Shown: piece after piece, positions 23,018 through 30,668 of the stretch
Numbering within the stretch: the stretch's first letter is position 1
How the letters are laid out: each line of letters starts with the position of its first letter
From: a virus
Length of the DNA: 41,174 bases
IMG/VR virus record: IMGVR_UViG_3300035698_010134
Coordinates: 1 to 41,174 of that record
Reading direction: 5' to 3' (one strand)
The notes under the pieces: model-generated
What the model was told of the DNA's origin: nothing
The model's input: only the letters and a program-made list of their open reading frames with translations
Database searches by the model: none
Position numbers and translations under genes: made by a program

Positions 23018-23503
23018 ATGGAATACGATACTAACGAACGATTTTTTACTTCAACCAAAAGTTATTATAACTTTCCATGCGCGCATAGACAATTTAGACA
23101 CGATGGTAATTGTGCTCTTATCCACGGGTACAGTCGTAGCTTTCATTTTGTCTTCGCTGCTATAACTACCACTAAAGAAGGATTTATTGTTGACTACGGC
23201 GATCTAAAAGAACTTAAAGCGCATTTGGATTATATGTACGACCATACTCTTGTGCTTGATCCGGAAGATCCTTTAATGGACACTTTTCGTGAATTAGAAC
23301 GACAAGGAGCCTGTGCTATTCGTATTCAACCACTCGGTCCTGGTATGGAAGGTGCTGCGCACTATCTCGGTGAATGGTCTGATAAGTGGCTGCGAGAGAA
23401 AACCAAGGGACGTGCTTGGGTCATTAGTGTCGAAGCTCGAGAAAACGATAAAAACAGTTCAATTTACCATAATCCAAATACTGGATTCAAAGGATGGAAG
23501 TAA
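23018..23503 (+). CDS. queD: QueD-like 6-carboxytetrahydropterin synthase
   Basis: The 161-residue protein makes 6-carboxy-tetrahydropterin from dihydroneopterin triphosphate. His23 (FPCAHRQF) and His36 (IHGYSRSF) fit two zinc ligands; the third, usually His in HGH, is Tyr38 here (HGY), a variant I associate with phage QueD-like proteins, and His43 is a possible substitute. Cys32 fits the catalytic Cys. DYGDLKELKAHLDYMYDHTLVL (65-86) supplies the Asp/His pair, and VISVEARENDKNSS (141-154) the substrate-binding Glu strand. It stands four bases before queE. The call is firm as a family member; whether the HGY form keeps full activity is uncertain. Confidence 0.85.
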   Translation: MEYDTNERFFTSTKSYYNFPCAHRQFRHDGNCALIHGYSRSFHFVFAAITTTKEGFIVDYGDLKELKAHLDYMYDHTLVLDPEDPLMDTFRELERQGACAIRIQPLGPGMEGAAHYLGEWSDKWLREKTKGRAWVISVEARENDKNSSIYHNPNTGFKGWK

Positions 23504-23506
23504 CAT

Positions 23507-24346
23507 ATGTTTGGAACTAACCAAATTGTCGGCCAGAAGTGGTTCCGTGAAAACGAAGAAGCTAATGCTGGTAAACTGTACGTAACCAGTAGGTTCTATA
23601 CGCTTCAAGGTGAAGGTCCCAAAGCTGGTTACCCTGCGATCTTTATTCGATTGACCAAATGCAATTTGAAATGTGCTTGGTGTGATACGTTCTTTGACGA
23701 AGGTGATTGGTACACCCAAGAAGCATTGATTGATGAAATTAAAACTCTAACACCGCATCCTACCAAATCAATTGGAATCGTATTGACTGGTGGCGAGCCG
23801 ATGCTGCAGGCTAACATCAGTCAATTAATTGAGAAGCTGCTAAAAGAATACGCTTGGGTTCAAATTGAGAGCAACGGGATTGTTTATCAACCTCTGCCAG
23901 AAGAAACTATTCTAGTGATCAGTCCAAAATGCTCAGAAAAAGACGGGGTTAGTGTAAAATACATTAAGCCACATCCTCGCAATCTTGATCGTGCGGCGTG
24001 TCTCAAGTTTGTAATGAGTAGTCCAGAGAATGAATCAGATTATTCTCCATACGCCGAAATACCAGAATTTGCGTTTGAGTGGCGAACTAATACTGGTAGA
24101 GACATATATGCTAGTCCGATGAATATCTATAACGAAGAGCCACAAGCTAGTAAAAAGGCGCGGCTTTTAAAGAATCGCCTCGAAGTCGAAGAGCGAAGCA
24201 CGGTGGATGAAAAAATCAGTTGGTGGACACCTGGTCTATTGAACATGGATGCTAATCAACGAAATCACGAATACACTGCTCAATATTGTTTGGATCATGC
24301 GGTACGGTTGAATCTGCAACAACACCTTTATGCATCATTGGCATAG
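23507..24346 (+). CDS. queE: QueE, 7-carboxy-7-deazaguanine synthase (radical SAM)
   Basis: The 279-residue protein turns carboxytetrahydropterin into 7-carboxy-7-deazaguanine (CDG). The radical SAM cluster is CNLKCAWCD (Cys52, Cys56, Cys59), preceded by the family hallmark YTLQGEGPKAGYPAIFIRLT (31-50). TGGEP is the SAM-binding loop, and SPKCSEKDG follows. Length is at the upper end of the family (about 210-280). It ends the operon; a new promoter lies in the next 70 bases. With FolE and QueD, the path to CDG is complete. No QueC gene is in the window, so conversion to preQ0 would need host QueC or does not occur. Confidence 0.92.
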   Translation: MFGTNQIVGQKWFRENEEANAGKLYVTSRFYTLQGEGPKAGYPAIFIRLTKCNLKCAWCDTFFDEGDWYTQEALIDEIKTLTPHPTKSIGIVLTGGEPMLQANISQLIEKLLKEYAWVQIESNGIVYQPLPEETILVISPKCSEKDGVSVKYIKPHPRNLDRAACLKFVMSSPENESDYSPYAEIPEFAFEWRTNTGRDIYASPMNIYNEEPQASKKARLLKNRLEVEERSTVDEKISWWTPGLLNMDANQRNHEYTAQYCLDHAVRLNLQQHLYASLA

Positions 24347-24349
24347 GGG

Positions 24350-24378
24350 TTGACGGCTCACATAAGCTATGTTACTCT
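24350..24378 (+). promoter_or_regulatory. Sigma-70-like promoter
   Basis: TTGACG (24350-24355), 17 bases and TACTCT (24373-24378) precede the small gene at 24413. Extra -10-like AT-rich sequence (TAATAATAG) follows. It probably drives the small-gene and RNase H block. Confidence 0.45.
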
Positions 24379-24412
24379 AATAATAGAAAATTAAACAAGC
24401 GAGGTACATGAA

Positions 24413-24601
24413 ATGAGTGAAACCGGAGTTCGTGACGGCATTTACGATTGGGTGTCTGAGCATAATCCAACCTTGACGTTAAAGGAGAGAATTCGTCGCA
24501 GAATCGAAGTGCATCAGGTTAGTTATGATCTTGGTTACAAGATGCCAAACACTCGATCCGAACTCACATCACTCCTCGCATTAGCAGAGAATTATTCGTA
24601 A
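24413..24601 (+). CDS. Small hypothetical protein (62 aa)
   Basis: ATG 24413 follows GCGAGGTACATGAA. The 62-residue product is helical and basic in the middle (TLKERIRRRIEVHQVSY), ending in a leucine-rich helix (LTSLLALAENYS). No family is known to me. First gene after a sigma-70-like promoter, so likely an early product, perhaps acting on host functions; that role is inferred only from position. Confidence 0.55.
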   Translation: MSETGVRDGIYDWVSEHNPTLTLKERIRRRIEVHQVSYDLGYKMPNTRSELTSLLALAENYS

Positions 24602-24614
24602 TAAAGGAACAAGC

Positions 24615-25025
24615 ATGTTATCATCATTATTTAAACTATTAGGGTATCAACCTATTCCAGAACCTATTCCAGAACCAGAACCAGAACCAGCTCCTCTATC
24701 TATCAAGGAACAAGCAACCGAAGATGGCTTGCCATTTATTGACGTAGTATCTTTTGAATTAACAGAAGATAGTCACAACTATGGGGCATTTGAATTGGAT
24801 TGGAACGACATTTTTGTTACTCAATTGAGAATTAACGGATTTAACGGTAAGACCGATGAAGACGTTGTTGAAAATTGGTTTACCGTAGTATGTCGAAATA
24901 TTGCGTTAGAAACGTACGAACAAGAAGAAGCCAATACAGTAACAGATAACTCAAACGCCATTGAATCAGCAGGTCAATTTGTTCGTAGAAAATCACGCGG
25001 CGACGGGAAGTCAGAAGTCCAATGA
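24615..25025 (+). CDS. Conserved phage protein with Pro/Glu-rich N-terminus
   Basis: ATG 24615 follows AAAGGAACAAGC. The 136-residue product begins with a short amphipathic segment, then a PIPEPIPEPEPEPAP repeat (residues 13-27), then a globular domain (VVSFELTEDSHNYGAFELDW and NGKTDEDVVENWFTVVCRNI) of a family I associate with marine T4-like phages, where it also lies near the RNase H gene. Its stop overlaps the RNase H start (ATGA). The proline repeat probably acts as a spacer. Function is unknown; a replication accessory role is suggested only by linkage. Confidence 0.6.
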   Translation: MLSSLFKLLGYQPIPEPIPEPEPEPAPLSIKEQATEDGLPFIDVVSFELTEDSHNYGAFELDWNDIFVTQLRINGFNGKTDEDVVENWFTVVCRNIALETYEQEEANTVTDNSNAIESAGQFVRRKSRGDGKSEVQ

Positions 25026-26041
25026 AATATGCTCTTATTGACGGCCTAAACATGTTTTTCAGAGGTCGACATTCTGCTCCACGAGGTACTGATGAATGGA
25101 CTCGCATAGGGCTATCTCTTCACATCGTCCTTAGTAGTATCAACAGCGTAACGGAAGCGATGGGCATCGATCATGTCGTATTGTGTCTTGAAGGACGAAG
25201 CTGGCGTAAAGATGTATACAAGCCGTACAAAGCAAATCGTCGCGCAGCGCGTGAAGCGAGAAGTGAGGAGCAGGCCGAAGAAGATCAGATGTTTATCAAT
25301 GCGTTTGATGATATGTGTGAATTTTTTAATCTCAAAACTGCCTGTACCGTACTGCGGCATAAGAACGCCGAAGCAGACGATTTGATCGCTAGATGGATAG
25401 CTTTACACCCTGATGACCATCATGTGGTCATTAGCAGTGACAGTTATTTTTATCAGCTCTTATCTCCAACTGTGTCGCAATTCAACGGTATAACAAATGA
25501 ACACATGACTATTGACGGAGTGTACAACCTTAAAGGTAAACCAGTTAAAGATAAAAAGACCGGAGAGCAGAAAAGACTCGCTGACCCTGCCTGGTTGCTG
25601 TTTGAAAAATGCGTTCGCGGTGATAGCAGTGACAACATTTTTAGTGCCTATCCCGGAGTGAGAACGAAAGGCAGCAAGAATCGGGTTGGGTTGACAGAAG
25701 CTTTCTCAGATAGAAATACTCGAGGTTTCAACTGGAATAACCTAATGCTTCAAACGTGGCTCGACCACGAAAATGTAGAGCACCGAGTGTTGGACGATTA
25801 CCAACGTAACCGGAGTCTAATAGATCTCAATGCCCAACCTGATTGGGTAAAAAAAGAGATTGACCAACACATCCACGAGACCGTCAAGCTCGAAAAGCCG
25901 GGCGGCATCGGTATGCGTTTTTTACAGTTTTGCGGGAAATATGAATTGATACGCGCGAGTGAAAATGCTGTGAAATATACCCGGTGGTTGGGTAATGAAT
26001 ATCAAGGAGTATTGGCGAATGATCTTAAAACCAGTAGTTGA
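25022..26041 (+). CDS. rnh: T4 RNase H-like 5'-3' exonuclease/flap nuclease
   Basis: The 339-residue protein belongs to the FEN/5' nuclease family that removes RNA primers and flaps on the lagging strand. Metal-binding acidic residues are in YALIDGLNMFF (Asp7), ECLEG-type strand VVLCLEGRSWRKDVYKPYKA, NAEADDLIARW, VVISSDSYFYQLL and RGDSSDNIFSAYPGV (helix-hairpin-helix region). T4 RNase H is 305 residues. In T4 it cooperates with gp32 and the clamp. Its start overlaps the conserved upstream gene, as in relatives. It complements the polymerase and clamp found at 7-11.7 kb. Confidence 0.85.
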   Translation: MKYALIDGLNMFFRGRHSAPRGTDEWTRIGLSLHIVLSSINSVTEAMGIDHVVLCLEGRSWRKDVYKPYKANRRAAREARSEEQAEEDQMFINAFDDMCEFFNLKTACTVLRHKNAEADDLIARWIALHPDDHHVVISSDSYFYQLLSPTVSQFNGITNEHMTIDGVYNLKGKPVKDKKTGEQKRLADPAWLLFEKCVRGDSSDNIFSAYPGVRTKGSKNRVGLTEAFSDRNTRGFNWNNLMLQTWLDHENVEHRVLDDYQRNRSLIDLNAQPDWVKKEIDQHIHETVKLEKPGGIGMRFLQFCGKYELIRASENAVKYTRWLGNEYQGVLANDLKTSS

Positions 26042-26486
26042 TGGTCAATTTTGGATCGTAAAGAATTCAGTCGGCGAAAAGATTGGCACAGTTCAGCGGG
26101 CCGGGAATCACGTGAGAGTGTTCGTAGATGACGTTACTAGTGAGTTTGATTCTATCGATGCCGCTATAGCAGCGCACAGTTTTGAAATTGAAATGCCAGG
26201 TCAGGAAACAATTTCTTCAAAAGAATGGGACGTTAATGGATTTCCAGCAAGAACTGAGCCCTTTAACGCTACGTATGACGCTAAATTAAAAGTTCACATG
26301 TATACCAAAAAACCAGAGTCAAACAGCTTCTATGCTGCTGGGTTCTTCGTGATTGAAAACAACAGTCAGCTAAGTCAGAACCTGTGTCCACGATTGAGCA
26401 CTTTAAAAAAGAACGTATGGCGCGGACCTTTCAATAATCGAGTAGAAATGATGGAAGTGTTACGCAAATGGTCGAAAGAATTATGA
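26019..26486 (+). CDS. Conserved hypothetical phage protein (155 aa)
   Basis: AAGGAG at 26004-26009 sets the start at ATG 26019, inside the last 23 bases of the RNase H gene. The 155-residue protein has an N-terminal strand pair (DGQFWIVKNSVGEKIGTVQR, HVRVFVDDV), a helix, and a second half with FPARTEPFNATYD, YAAGFFVIENN, LCPRLSTLKKNVWRGPF, a pattern I recall in marine T4-like phages downstream of RNase H. No function is known. Cytosolic and beta-rich. Confidence 0.6.
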   Translation: MILKPVVDGQFWIVKNSVGEKIGTVQRAGNHVRVFVDDVTSEFDSIDAAIAAHSFEIEMPGQETISSKEWDVNGFPARTEPFNATYDAKLKVHMYTKKPESNSFYAAGFFVIENNSQLSQNLCPRLSTLKKNVWRGPFNNRVEMMEVLRKWSKEL

Positions 26487-26683
26487 CAAGTACCGCAGCG
26501 ATTCAAGAATTCCAAAAACGAATACACGCTATGGAAAGCGCTCGTTCTCGAGAGTTGCGAATGAGCGATCAAGAAGCTCGCAATTTAAATCGAGAAATCA
26601 GTATATTACTAGCTAAGCTTGCAGAGACCCAGAGCAAAAATGATACTACAACTGAAGTTCAAATTGTAGCTGAAAGGTTTTGA
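26483..26683 (+). CDS. Small coiled-coil protein (66 aa)
   Basis: The start is placed at ATG 26483, coupled to the previous stop (ATGA); an ATG 15 bases upstream is the alternative. The product is a single long charged helix (IQEFQKRIHAMESARSRELR, QEARNLNREISILLAKLAET) expected to form a coiled coil. It overlaps the next start by one base. No named family recognised. Confidence 0.55.
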   Translation: MTSTAAIQEFQKRIHAMESARSRELRMSDQEARNLNREISILLAKLAETQSKNDTTTEVQIVAERF

Positions 26684-26898
26684 TGTCGTATCACTTCACC
26701 GACTCCAGTAGCTTTTCTGATGCTATCGATTTCATTATTTCGTGTGCCGGTGACATGGATATATCTACAGCTTCTTATTTAACTACTGGAACTGTAACAT
26801 TTCCTAATGAAGATGACGAGATTGCTTTTCTATTGCGTTTCTATGATCATATTTCACCTCAAGAGATACGGCATGATGGTATTCACGGTATTCACTGA
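26683..26898 (+). CDS. Small paralogue-family protein 1 (71 aa)
   Basis: ATG 26683 overlaps the previous TGA. The protein is a short helix-strand unit ending VTFPNEDDEIAFLLRFYDHI. Its neighbour at 26873 shares FTDxxxA at the start and the block F-x-N-E-x-D-x-x-x-F-x-L-R near the end, so they are tandem duplicates. Similar C-terminal blocks recur at 27491 and in the 32.1-33.2 kb group. Function unknown; a small regulatory or host-takeover protein is a guess. Confidence 0.5.
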   Translation: MSYHFTDSSSFSDAIDFIISCAGDMDISTASYLTTGTVTFPNEDDEIAFLLRFYDHISPQEIRHDGIHGIH

Positions 26899-27187
26899 CC
26901 TAGGCGCCGCAAAAGAAGCTTTAGCGTATGTTAATAGACGAGGCGGATCGATTCAATTTCTATCTAATAGCAAGTCTATTATCAATAATATCGAATTTGC
27001 GAATGAAGAAGACCAACTCGAATTCTTTCTCCGGTATTCTAGTTTTATCTCGACTGACATGGGTATTATATCAGATATCCTCGGTAAAGAAATAACAAAC
27101 CAAGTAGCTGAGAGTTTAATCAGTGTTCAACCGATGAATAACCAGAACTTGTATAAGATCTTTCAACGTGACTTTGATGATAAATAA
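26873..27187 (+). CDS. Small paralogue-family protein 2 (104 aa)
   Basis: ATG 26873 (or 26876) lies within the end of gene 1 and follows AAGAG. The product begins VFTVFTDLGAAKEALAYVN and contains IEFANEEDQLEFFLRYSSFI, matching the neighbour's FTDSSSFSDA and VTFPNEDDEIAFLLR. It has a 35-residue helical tail absent from gene 1. A GATAAATA octamer at its very end may be chance. Function unknown. Confidence 0.5.
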   Translation: MMVFTVFTDLGAAKEALAYVNRRGGSIQFLSNSKSIINNIEFANEEDQLEFFLRYSSFISTDMGIISDILGKEITNQVAESLISVQPMNNQNLYKIFQRDFDDK

Positions 27188-27213
27188 CACTGTACTTTAT
27201 CAAGGAACAGTGA

Positions 27214-27513
27214 ATGGCAAGACCAAAACCCAGTGTAATTTTAGAACATATAGACAAGCGCACATTTAAAAGTGAACAGGTATTAGAATGCGAAGGTCTC
27301 TGGGCTGTATTTTATCAAGATAAGCCTTTTAACTTAAAGAATCATAACGTACTTACTACATACCCTGGACCAAAATACAAACGAAATGTTTTTAGTAACC
27401 CAGGACATGCGCACAGTTTATGTCGTAAACTAAACAAGCGATTCCGTACTACTGACTTCGCAGTAGTTCTATTAGATAGAGGAACACCAGTTGACCAGAA
27501 GGACCCAACTTGA
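27214..27513 (+). CDS. Conserved marine T4-like phage protein (99 aa)
   Basis: ATG 27214 follows AAGGAACAGTGA. The 99-residue sequence (MARPKPSVILEHIDKRT, GLWAVFYQDKPFNLKN, YPGPKYKRNVFSNPGHAHSL, FAVVLLDRG) closely resembles a small basic protein I know as widespread and uncharacterised in marine T4-like phages. It reads as a beta-rich domain with a C-terminal strand. It is cytosolic, with no catalytic motif obvious. Confidence 0.65.
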   Translation: MARPKPSVILEHIDKRTFKSEQVLECEGLWAVFYQDKPFNLKNHNVLTTYPGPKYKRNVFSNPGHAHSLCRKLNKRFRTTDFAVVLLDRGTPVDQKDPT

Positions 27514-27820
27514 CTATCAACGTGCCTTCTCTCGAGAGATACCTGAAGACGAACTCCCAGTAGTTTGGTGGGCAAATCCAAATACGTTTCAACTAACACA
27601 ATTTGCCTTTTGGGCTATCTATCGGCGGGTTCATCACTGGTCCTTTAAATTAGATCCTGCCACCGTTACATCTGCGGTATTGGTAAAATTATCTCGACAT
27701 CTCGAGACTCCCTTTCATATCCATAAGAACACCCTGTTTTTGTTTGACGAGGATGATTACACTCTGTTATTATTAACAGGTGGTGATATCAGCTGTTTAT
27801 ATGGTGGAGAAAAGTTGTGA
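27491..27820 (+). CDS. Small paralogue-family-like protein (109 aa), TTG start
   Basis: TTG 27491 has a good AGAGGAA site (27477-27483) and no ATG alternative; it overlaps the previous gene by 23 bases. The C-terminal NTLFLFDEDDYTLLLLTGGD follows the same strand-acidic-hydrophobic pattern as the paralogue family (F-x-E-D-D-x-x-x-L-L-L). The middle (FWAIYRRVHHWSFKLD) is aromatic. Membership in the family is tentative. Confidence 0.45.
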   Translation: MTRRTQLDYQRAFSREIPEDELPVVWWANPNTFQLTQFAFWAIYRRVHHWSFKLDPATVTSAVLVKLSRHLETPFHIHKNTLFLFDEDDYTLLLLTGGDISCLYGGEKL

Positions 27821-28059
27821 TCGAAGAAAAAAGAATAACGACAGGTCAAGTTATGCGCTTGCTGCTCTGCAATTATCAAGATTACCTCACTTCTCAATTA
27901 CACAATCTTCGAGGACCAATAATTTTCATTGACCTAGATTTTGAAAGACCGAAGTGGTACATAGGCGGTAAATCATTAACGTTCGCTGAATGGGCCATGT
28001 ATGCTGAACTGACTGAAGAAGAAATAGTTCTGCTGATTTTGAGATATGGTTCAAAATAA
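27817..28059 (+). CDS. Small hypothetical protein (80 aa), GTG start
   Basis: GTG 27817 overlaps the previous TGA (GTGA). The product carries a helix (GQVMRLLLCNYQDYLTSQL), a strand (PIIFIDLDFERPKWYIGG) and a helical end TEEEIVLLILRYGSK, again acidic then Leu/Ile-rich as in neighbouring small genes. It ends the block just before the MoxR operon promoter. No function known. Confidence 0.45.
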   Translation: MIEEKRITTGQVMRLLLCNYQDYLTSQLHNLRGPIIFIDLDFERPKWYIGGKSLTFAEWAMYAELTEEEIVLLILRYGSK

Positions 28060-28063
28060 CCGC

Positions 28064-28092
28064 TTGACAACCCACCCGATCAGTCATATAGT
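28064..28092 (+). promoter_or_regulatory. Sigma-70-like promoter before AAA ATPase gene
   Basis: TTGACA (28064-28069), 17 bases and TATAGT (28087-28092): near-consensus. The ATG at 28129 follows with a TGGAG site. A strong early-type promoter. Confidence 0.65.
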
Positions 28093-28128
28093 GTAAGAGT
28101 AAGTTAAAGCCAACAATGGAGAAACCGA

Positions 28129-29292
28129 ATGGCTAAAAAAGAAGCAATCGACATTACCCGGTTGTCAAGCACACGAATTGCGCGATTGGTGCAGATTGGT
28201 GCGATTAAGAACAAACTCTCAACCTTTATATGGGGACCCCCTGGGATCGGAAAGTCAGACACTATTCGACAGATTGGTGACAAACTGAATGCTCCGGTGA
28301 TCGATGTTCGACTGAGTAGCTTTGATCCTACTGATGTTCGCGGCATCGCATTCTTTAATCCTGAGAGTCGGCGTATGGAATGGGCGCAGCCTGTTTCGTT
28401 CCCTGATGAAGAATTCTGTGCTAAACATAAGCATGTTATCCTATTCCTTGACGAGATTAACAGTGCTGCGCCTAGCGTACAGGCTGCGGCATACCAGTTG
28501 ATTCTCGATCGTCGTGTTGGTGAATATGTGTTGCCTGATAACGTAGCGATTATCGCTGCTGGTAACCGTGACACTGATCGCGGTGTCACTTATAAGATGG
28601 CAACCCCGCTTGCTAACCGTTTCCTGCACTTGGAGATGAAGGCCGACTTTGATAGTTGGTTTGATTGGGCGATTGAGAATGATGTCCACAGTGCTGTGAT
28701 CGGATTTCTTGGCGAGCACAAGCCGAAGCTGATGGACTTCGATCCTACTAGTGGCAGCCGTAGCTTTCCTACGCCGCGTAGCTGGACCATGCTTTCTACT
28801 CTGCTCAAAGAAGACTTGAGCGAAGACGATATTCGGGTGCTAGCTGAAGGCACTGTGGGACCTGCTGCTACTAACGAGTTCATGCAGCACCTTAAGTTTC
28901 ATCACCAGCTTCCAAAGGCAGCAGACGTGCTTGATGGTAAGGTTACTGAACTGAAGGTCAAGGATATCAGTGCGCATTACAGCATGTTGGTTAACCTTTA
29001 TTATGAATTGACTGATCGGTTTGAAAAGATTCCGGTGAATGAACGAACCTATCCTAACCGGGATGCCGGACCTAAGATGGTAGAGTTCTTTAAGGGTATG
29101 GACCGCACAATCGAATTCATGATTAATAACTTCACTGATGAGATGTGCATCTTGTCGCTAATTATGATCGCAAAGGGTCGAGGCGTAGACGGAGAAACAG
29201 AAGGTAAGTTTCTCTTTGACCACCACTACCTTACTAACTTCTCAGTCTTTGCGAAGAAATATAGCAAGTACATTACCGCAGCGGCACATTAA
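28129..29292 (+). CDS. MoxR-type AAA+ ATPase
   Basis: The 387-residue ATPase has Walker A GPPGIGKS (36-43), Walker B VILFLDEINSA (103-113), sensor 1 AAGNRDTDRG (143-152) and a basic MATPLANRFLHLEM region with the likely arginine finger. MoxR ATPases act as chaperones that remodel VWA-domain partners, and such a partner follows immediately at 29373. The gene has its own strong promoter, and its codons look more GC-rich than neighbouring small genes. Target process is unknown; host-directed remodelling or virion assembly is possible. Confidence 0.88.
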   Translation: MAKKEAIDITRLSSTRIARLVQIGAIKNKLSTFIWGPPGIGKSDTIRQIGDKLNAPVIDVRLSSFDPTDVRGIAFFNPESRRMEWAQPVSFPDEEFCAKHKHVILFLDEINSAAPSVQAAAYQLILDRRVGEYVLPDNVAIIAAGNRDTDRGVTYKMATPLANRFLHLEMKADFDSWFDWAIENDVHSAVIGFLGEHKPKLMDFDPTSGSRSFPTPRSWTMLSTLLKEDLSEDDIRVLAEGTVGPAATNEFMQHLKFHHQLPKAADVLDGKVTELKVKDISAHYSMLVNLYYELTDRFEKIPVNERTYPNRDAGPKMVEFFKGMDRTIEFMINNFTDEMCILSLIMIAKGRGVDGETEGKFLFDHHYLTNFSVFAKKYSKYITAAAH

Positions 29293-29300
29293 TACAGAAA

Positions 29301-29344
29301 CTGAGTGCGAGGGTGTTGACAGCACTCGCACTCAGTGCTATTAT
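29301..29344 (+). promoter_or_regulatory. Sigma-70-like promoter inside an 11-base inverted repeat
   Basis: TTGACA (29316-29321), 17 bases and TATTAT (29339-29344) precede the ATG at 29373, with AGGAG as ribosome site. A perfect inverted repeat, CTGAGTGCGAG (29301-29311) and CTCGCACTCAG (29325-29335), brackets the -35. It could be an operator or a hairpin ending the upstream transcript. Confidence 0.6.
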
Positions 29345-29372
29345 AATTAGACAGAGATAGGAGTTATCGACA

Positions 29373-30668
29373 ATGTCTATTGAACTAGAACCAGAAACCG
29401 AAGTTGCTCCGGTAACCAAGTTTGACCCCGTTCGAGACCTAGCAGCACGTGAACGCCTGCTTGAGGCACGAGTACGAATGCTGATGAAGTATCCGTTCTG
29501 GGGCAAGCTAGCATTGCGTATGCGACTGATCAATGCTGACAACTGGGTGCCCACTGCGGCGACCAATGGTCGAGACTTCTTCTATAATACTGACTTTATC
29601 CTCGGTCTTAAGAATGCCGAAGAAGCTATTTTCCTGTTCGCGCATGAGACTCTCCACTGTGTTTATGATCATATGCCGCGAACCAACGGCCGACATGCGG
29701 CGCTTTCAAACATCGCGCAAGACATGGTTATTAATGCTGATCTTATCCACGGCCGAGTAGGTGAAAAGATCTCAGGAAGCGACCTCTGCTACCAGCCTAA
29801 ATATTACGGCTGGAACTTTGAGGCAGTATATGATGATTTGATGAAAGACGCAAAGTTCGTCAAAATGAGCGATGAAGAATTGAATGGTATGACACTGGAT
29901 GATCACATCAATCCAGGTCAACCAACTAGTGGTGATGGTCAAGGCGATGTGTTCGAAGATGAAAACGGTAACCTCCGCAGCAAATCTCGGCCCGCTCCTT
30001 CCGAAGAAGAGAAGGAAAAAGCCAAGCAAGATATGCGCGACGCTATGATCGAATCCGCAAATAGTACTTCTAATGCGGGCGATCTCCCTTTAGGCATCGG
30101 TCGAATCATTCGAGACATCAAATCACCGGTTATGGATTGGCGTGATTTGATTGACGTAGCGGTACCAAGTTTGTACAAGGATGACTATAGTTACACGCGG
30201 CTTAATAAGAAGTATGCTAGTCAGGGTTTTGTGTTTCCTGGTTTGAGTGAAGCCGAAAAGATCGACGTTGCGGTTGCTATCGACACCAGTGGTTCGATCA
30301 GCGATGTTCAGCTTCAGGAAATGTTCAGTGAAGTGGTTGGTATTATGGAGATGTACGCTGATTACATTATCCGCGTATGGCAGTTTGATACCGAAACGTA
30401 TGGTTATGCTGAATTTACTCCGGAGAATAAGGAAGAGATCACAGAGTACAAGATCAAAGGCGGTGGTGGTACTGACTTTATGGCAAACTGGAAGTTTATG
30501 CGAAAGAATGAGATTGAACCAGAATTGCTAATCATGTTCACCGACGGATACCCTTATAATAGCTGGGGTGAAGAAGATTACTGCGACACTATTTTCATTA
30601 TCCACAATTCGTTTGATGCTGGGATTACAGCGCCTTTTGGAAGGACCGCGTACTATGAGAAAGTCTAA
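29373..30668 (+). CDS. VWA-domain protein with metallopeptidase-like N-terminus (DUF2201-type)
   Basis: The 431-residue protein has a zincin-like motif AHETLHCVYDH (90-100; HETLH at 91-95) in the N-terminal domain, a charged linker (about 190-235) and a C-terminal VWA domain with the metal-ion site DTSGS (304-308) and GGGGTDFM. This is the architecture of putative metallopeptidase/VWA proteins paired with MoxR ATPases. The HExxH Glu is present, so peptidase activity is possible, though many relatives are untested. It overlaps the GGCT-like gene by 14 bases. It probably works with the ATPase; substrate unknown. Confidence 0.82.
   Translation: MSIELEPETEVAPVTKFDPVRDLAARERLLEARVRMLMKYPFWGKLALRMRLINADNWVPTAATNGRDFFYNTDFILGLKNAEEAIFLFAHETLHCVYDHMPRTNGRHAALSNIAQDMVINADLIHGRVGEKISGSDLCYQPKYYGWNFEAVYDDLMKDAKFVKMSDEELNGMTLDDHINPGQPTSGDGQGDVFEDENGNLRSKSRPAPSEEEKEKAKQDMRDAMIESANSTSNAGDLPLGIGRIIRDIKSPVMDWRDLIDVAVPSLYKDDYSYTRLNKKYASQGFVFPGLSEAEKIDVAVAIDTSGSISDVQLQEMFSEVVGIMEMYADYIIRVWQFDTETYGYAEFTPENKEEITEYKIKGGGGTDFMANWKFMRKNEIEPELLIMFTDGYPYNSWGEEDYCDTIFIIHNSFDAGITAPFGRTAYYEKV

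Noticed and set aside
11734-24346. A hidden QueC or QueF gene completing the preQ0 branch
   Set aside because: No PP-loop motif (SGGxDS) or QueF-type motif appears in any plausible gene in the window; it may exist outside it.
28104-28883. Several minus-strand frames over the MoxR ATPase gene
   Set aside because: They mirror the biased codon use of the ATPase gene; the plus-strand protein has complete AAA+ motifs.
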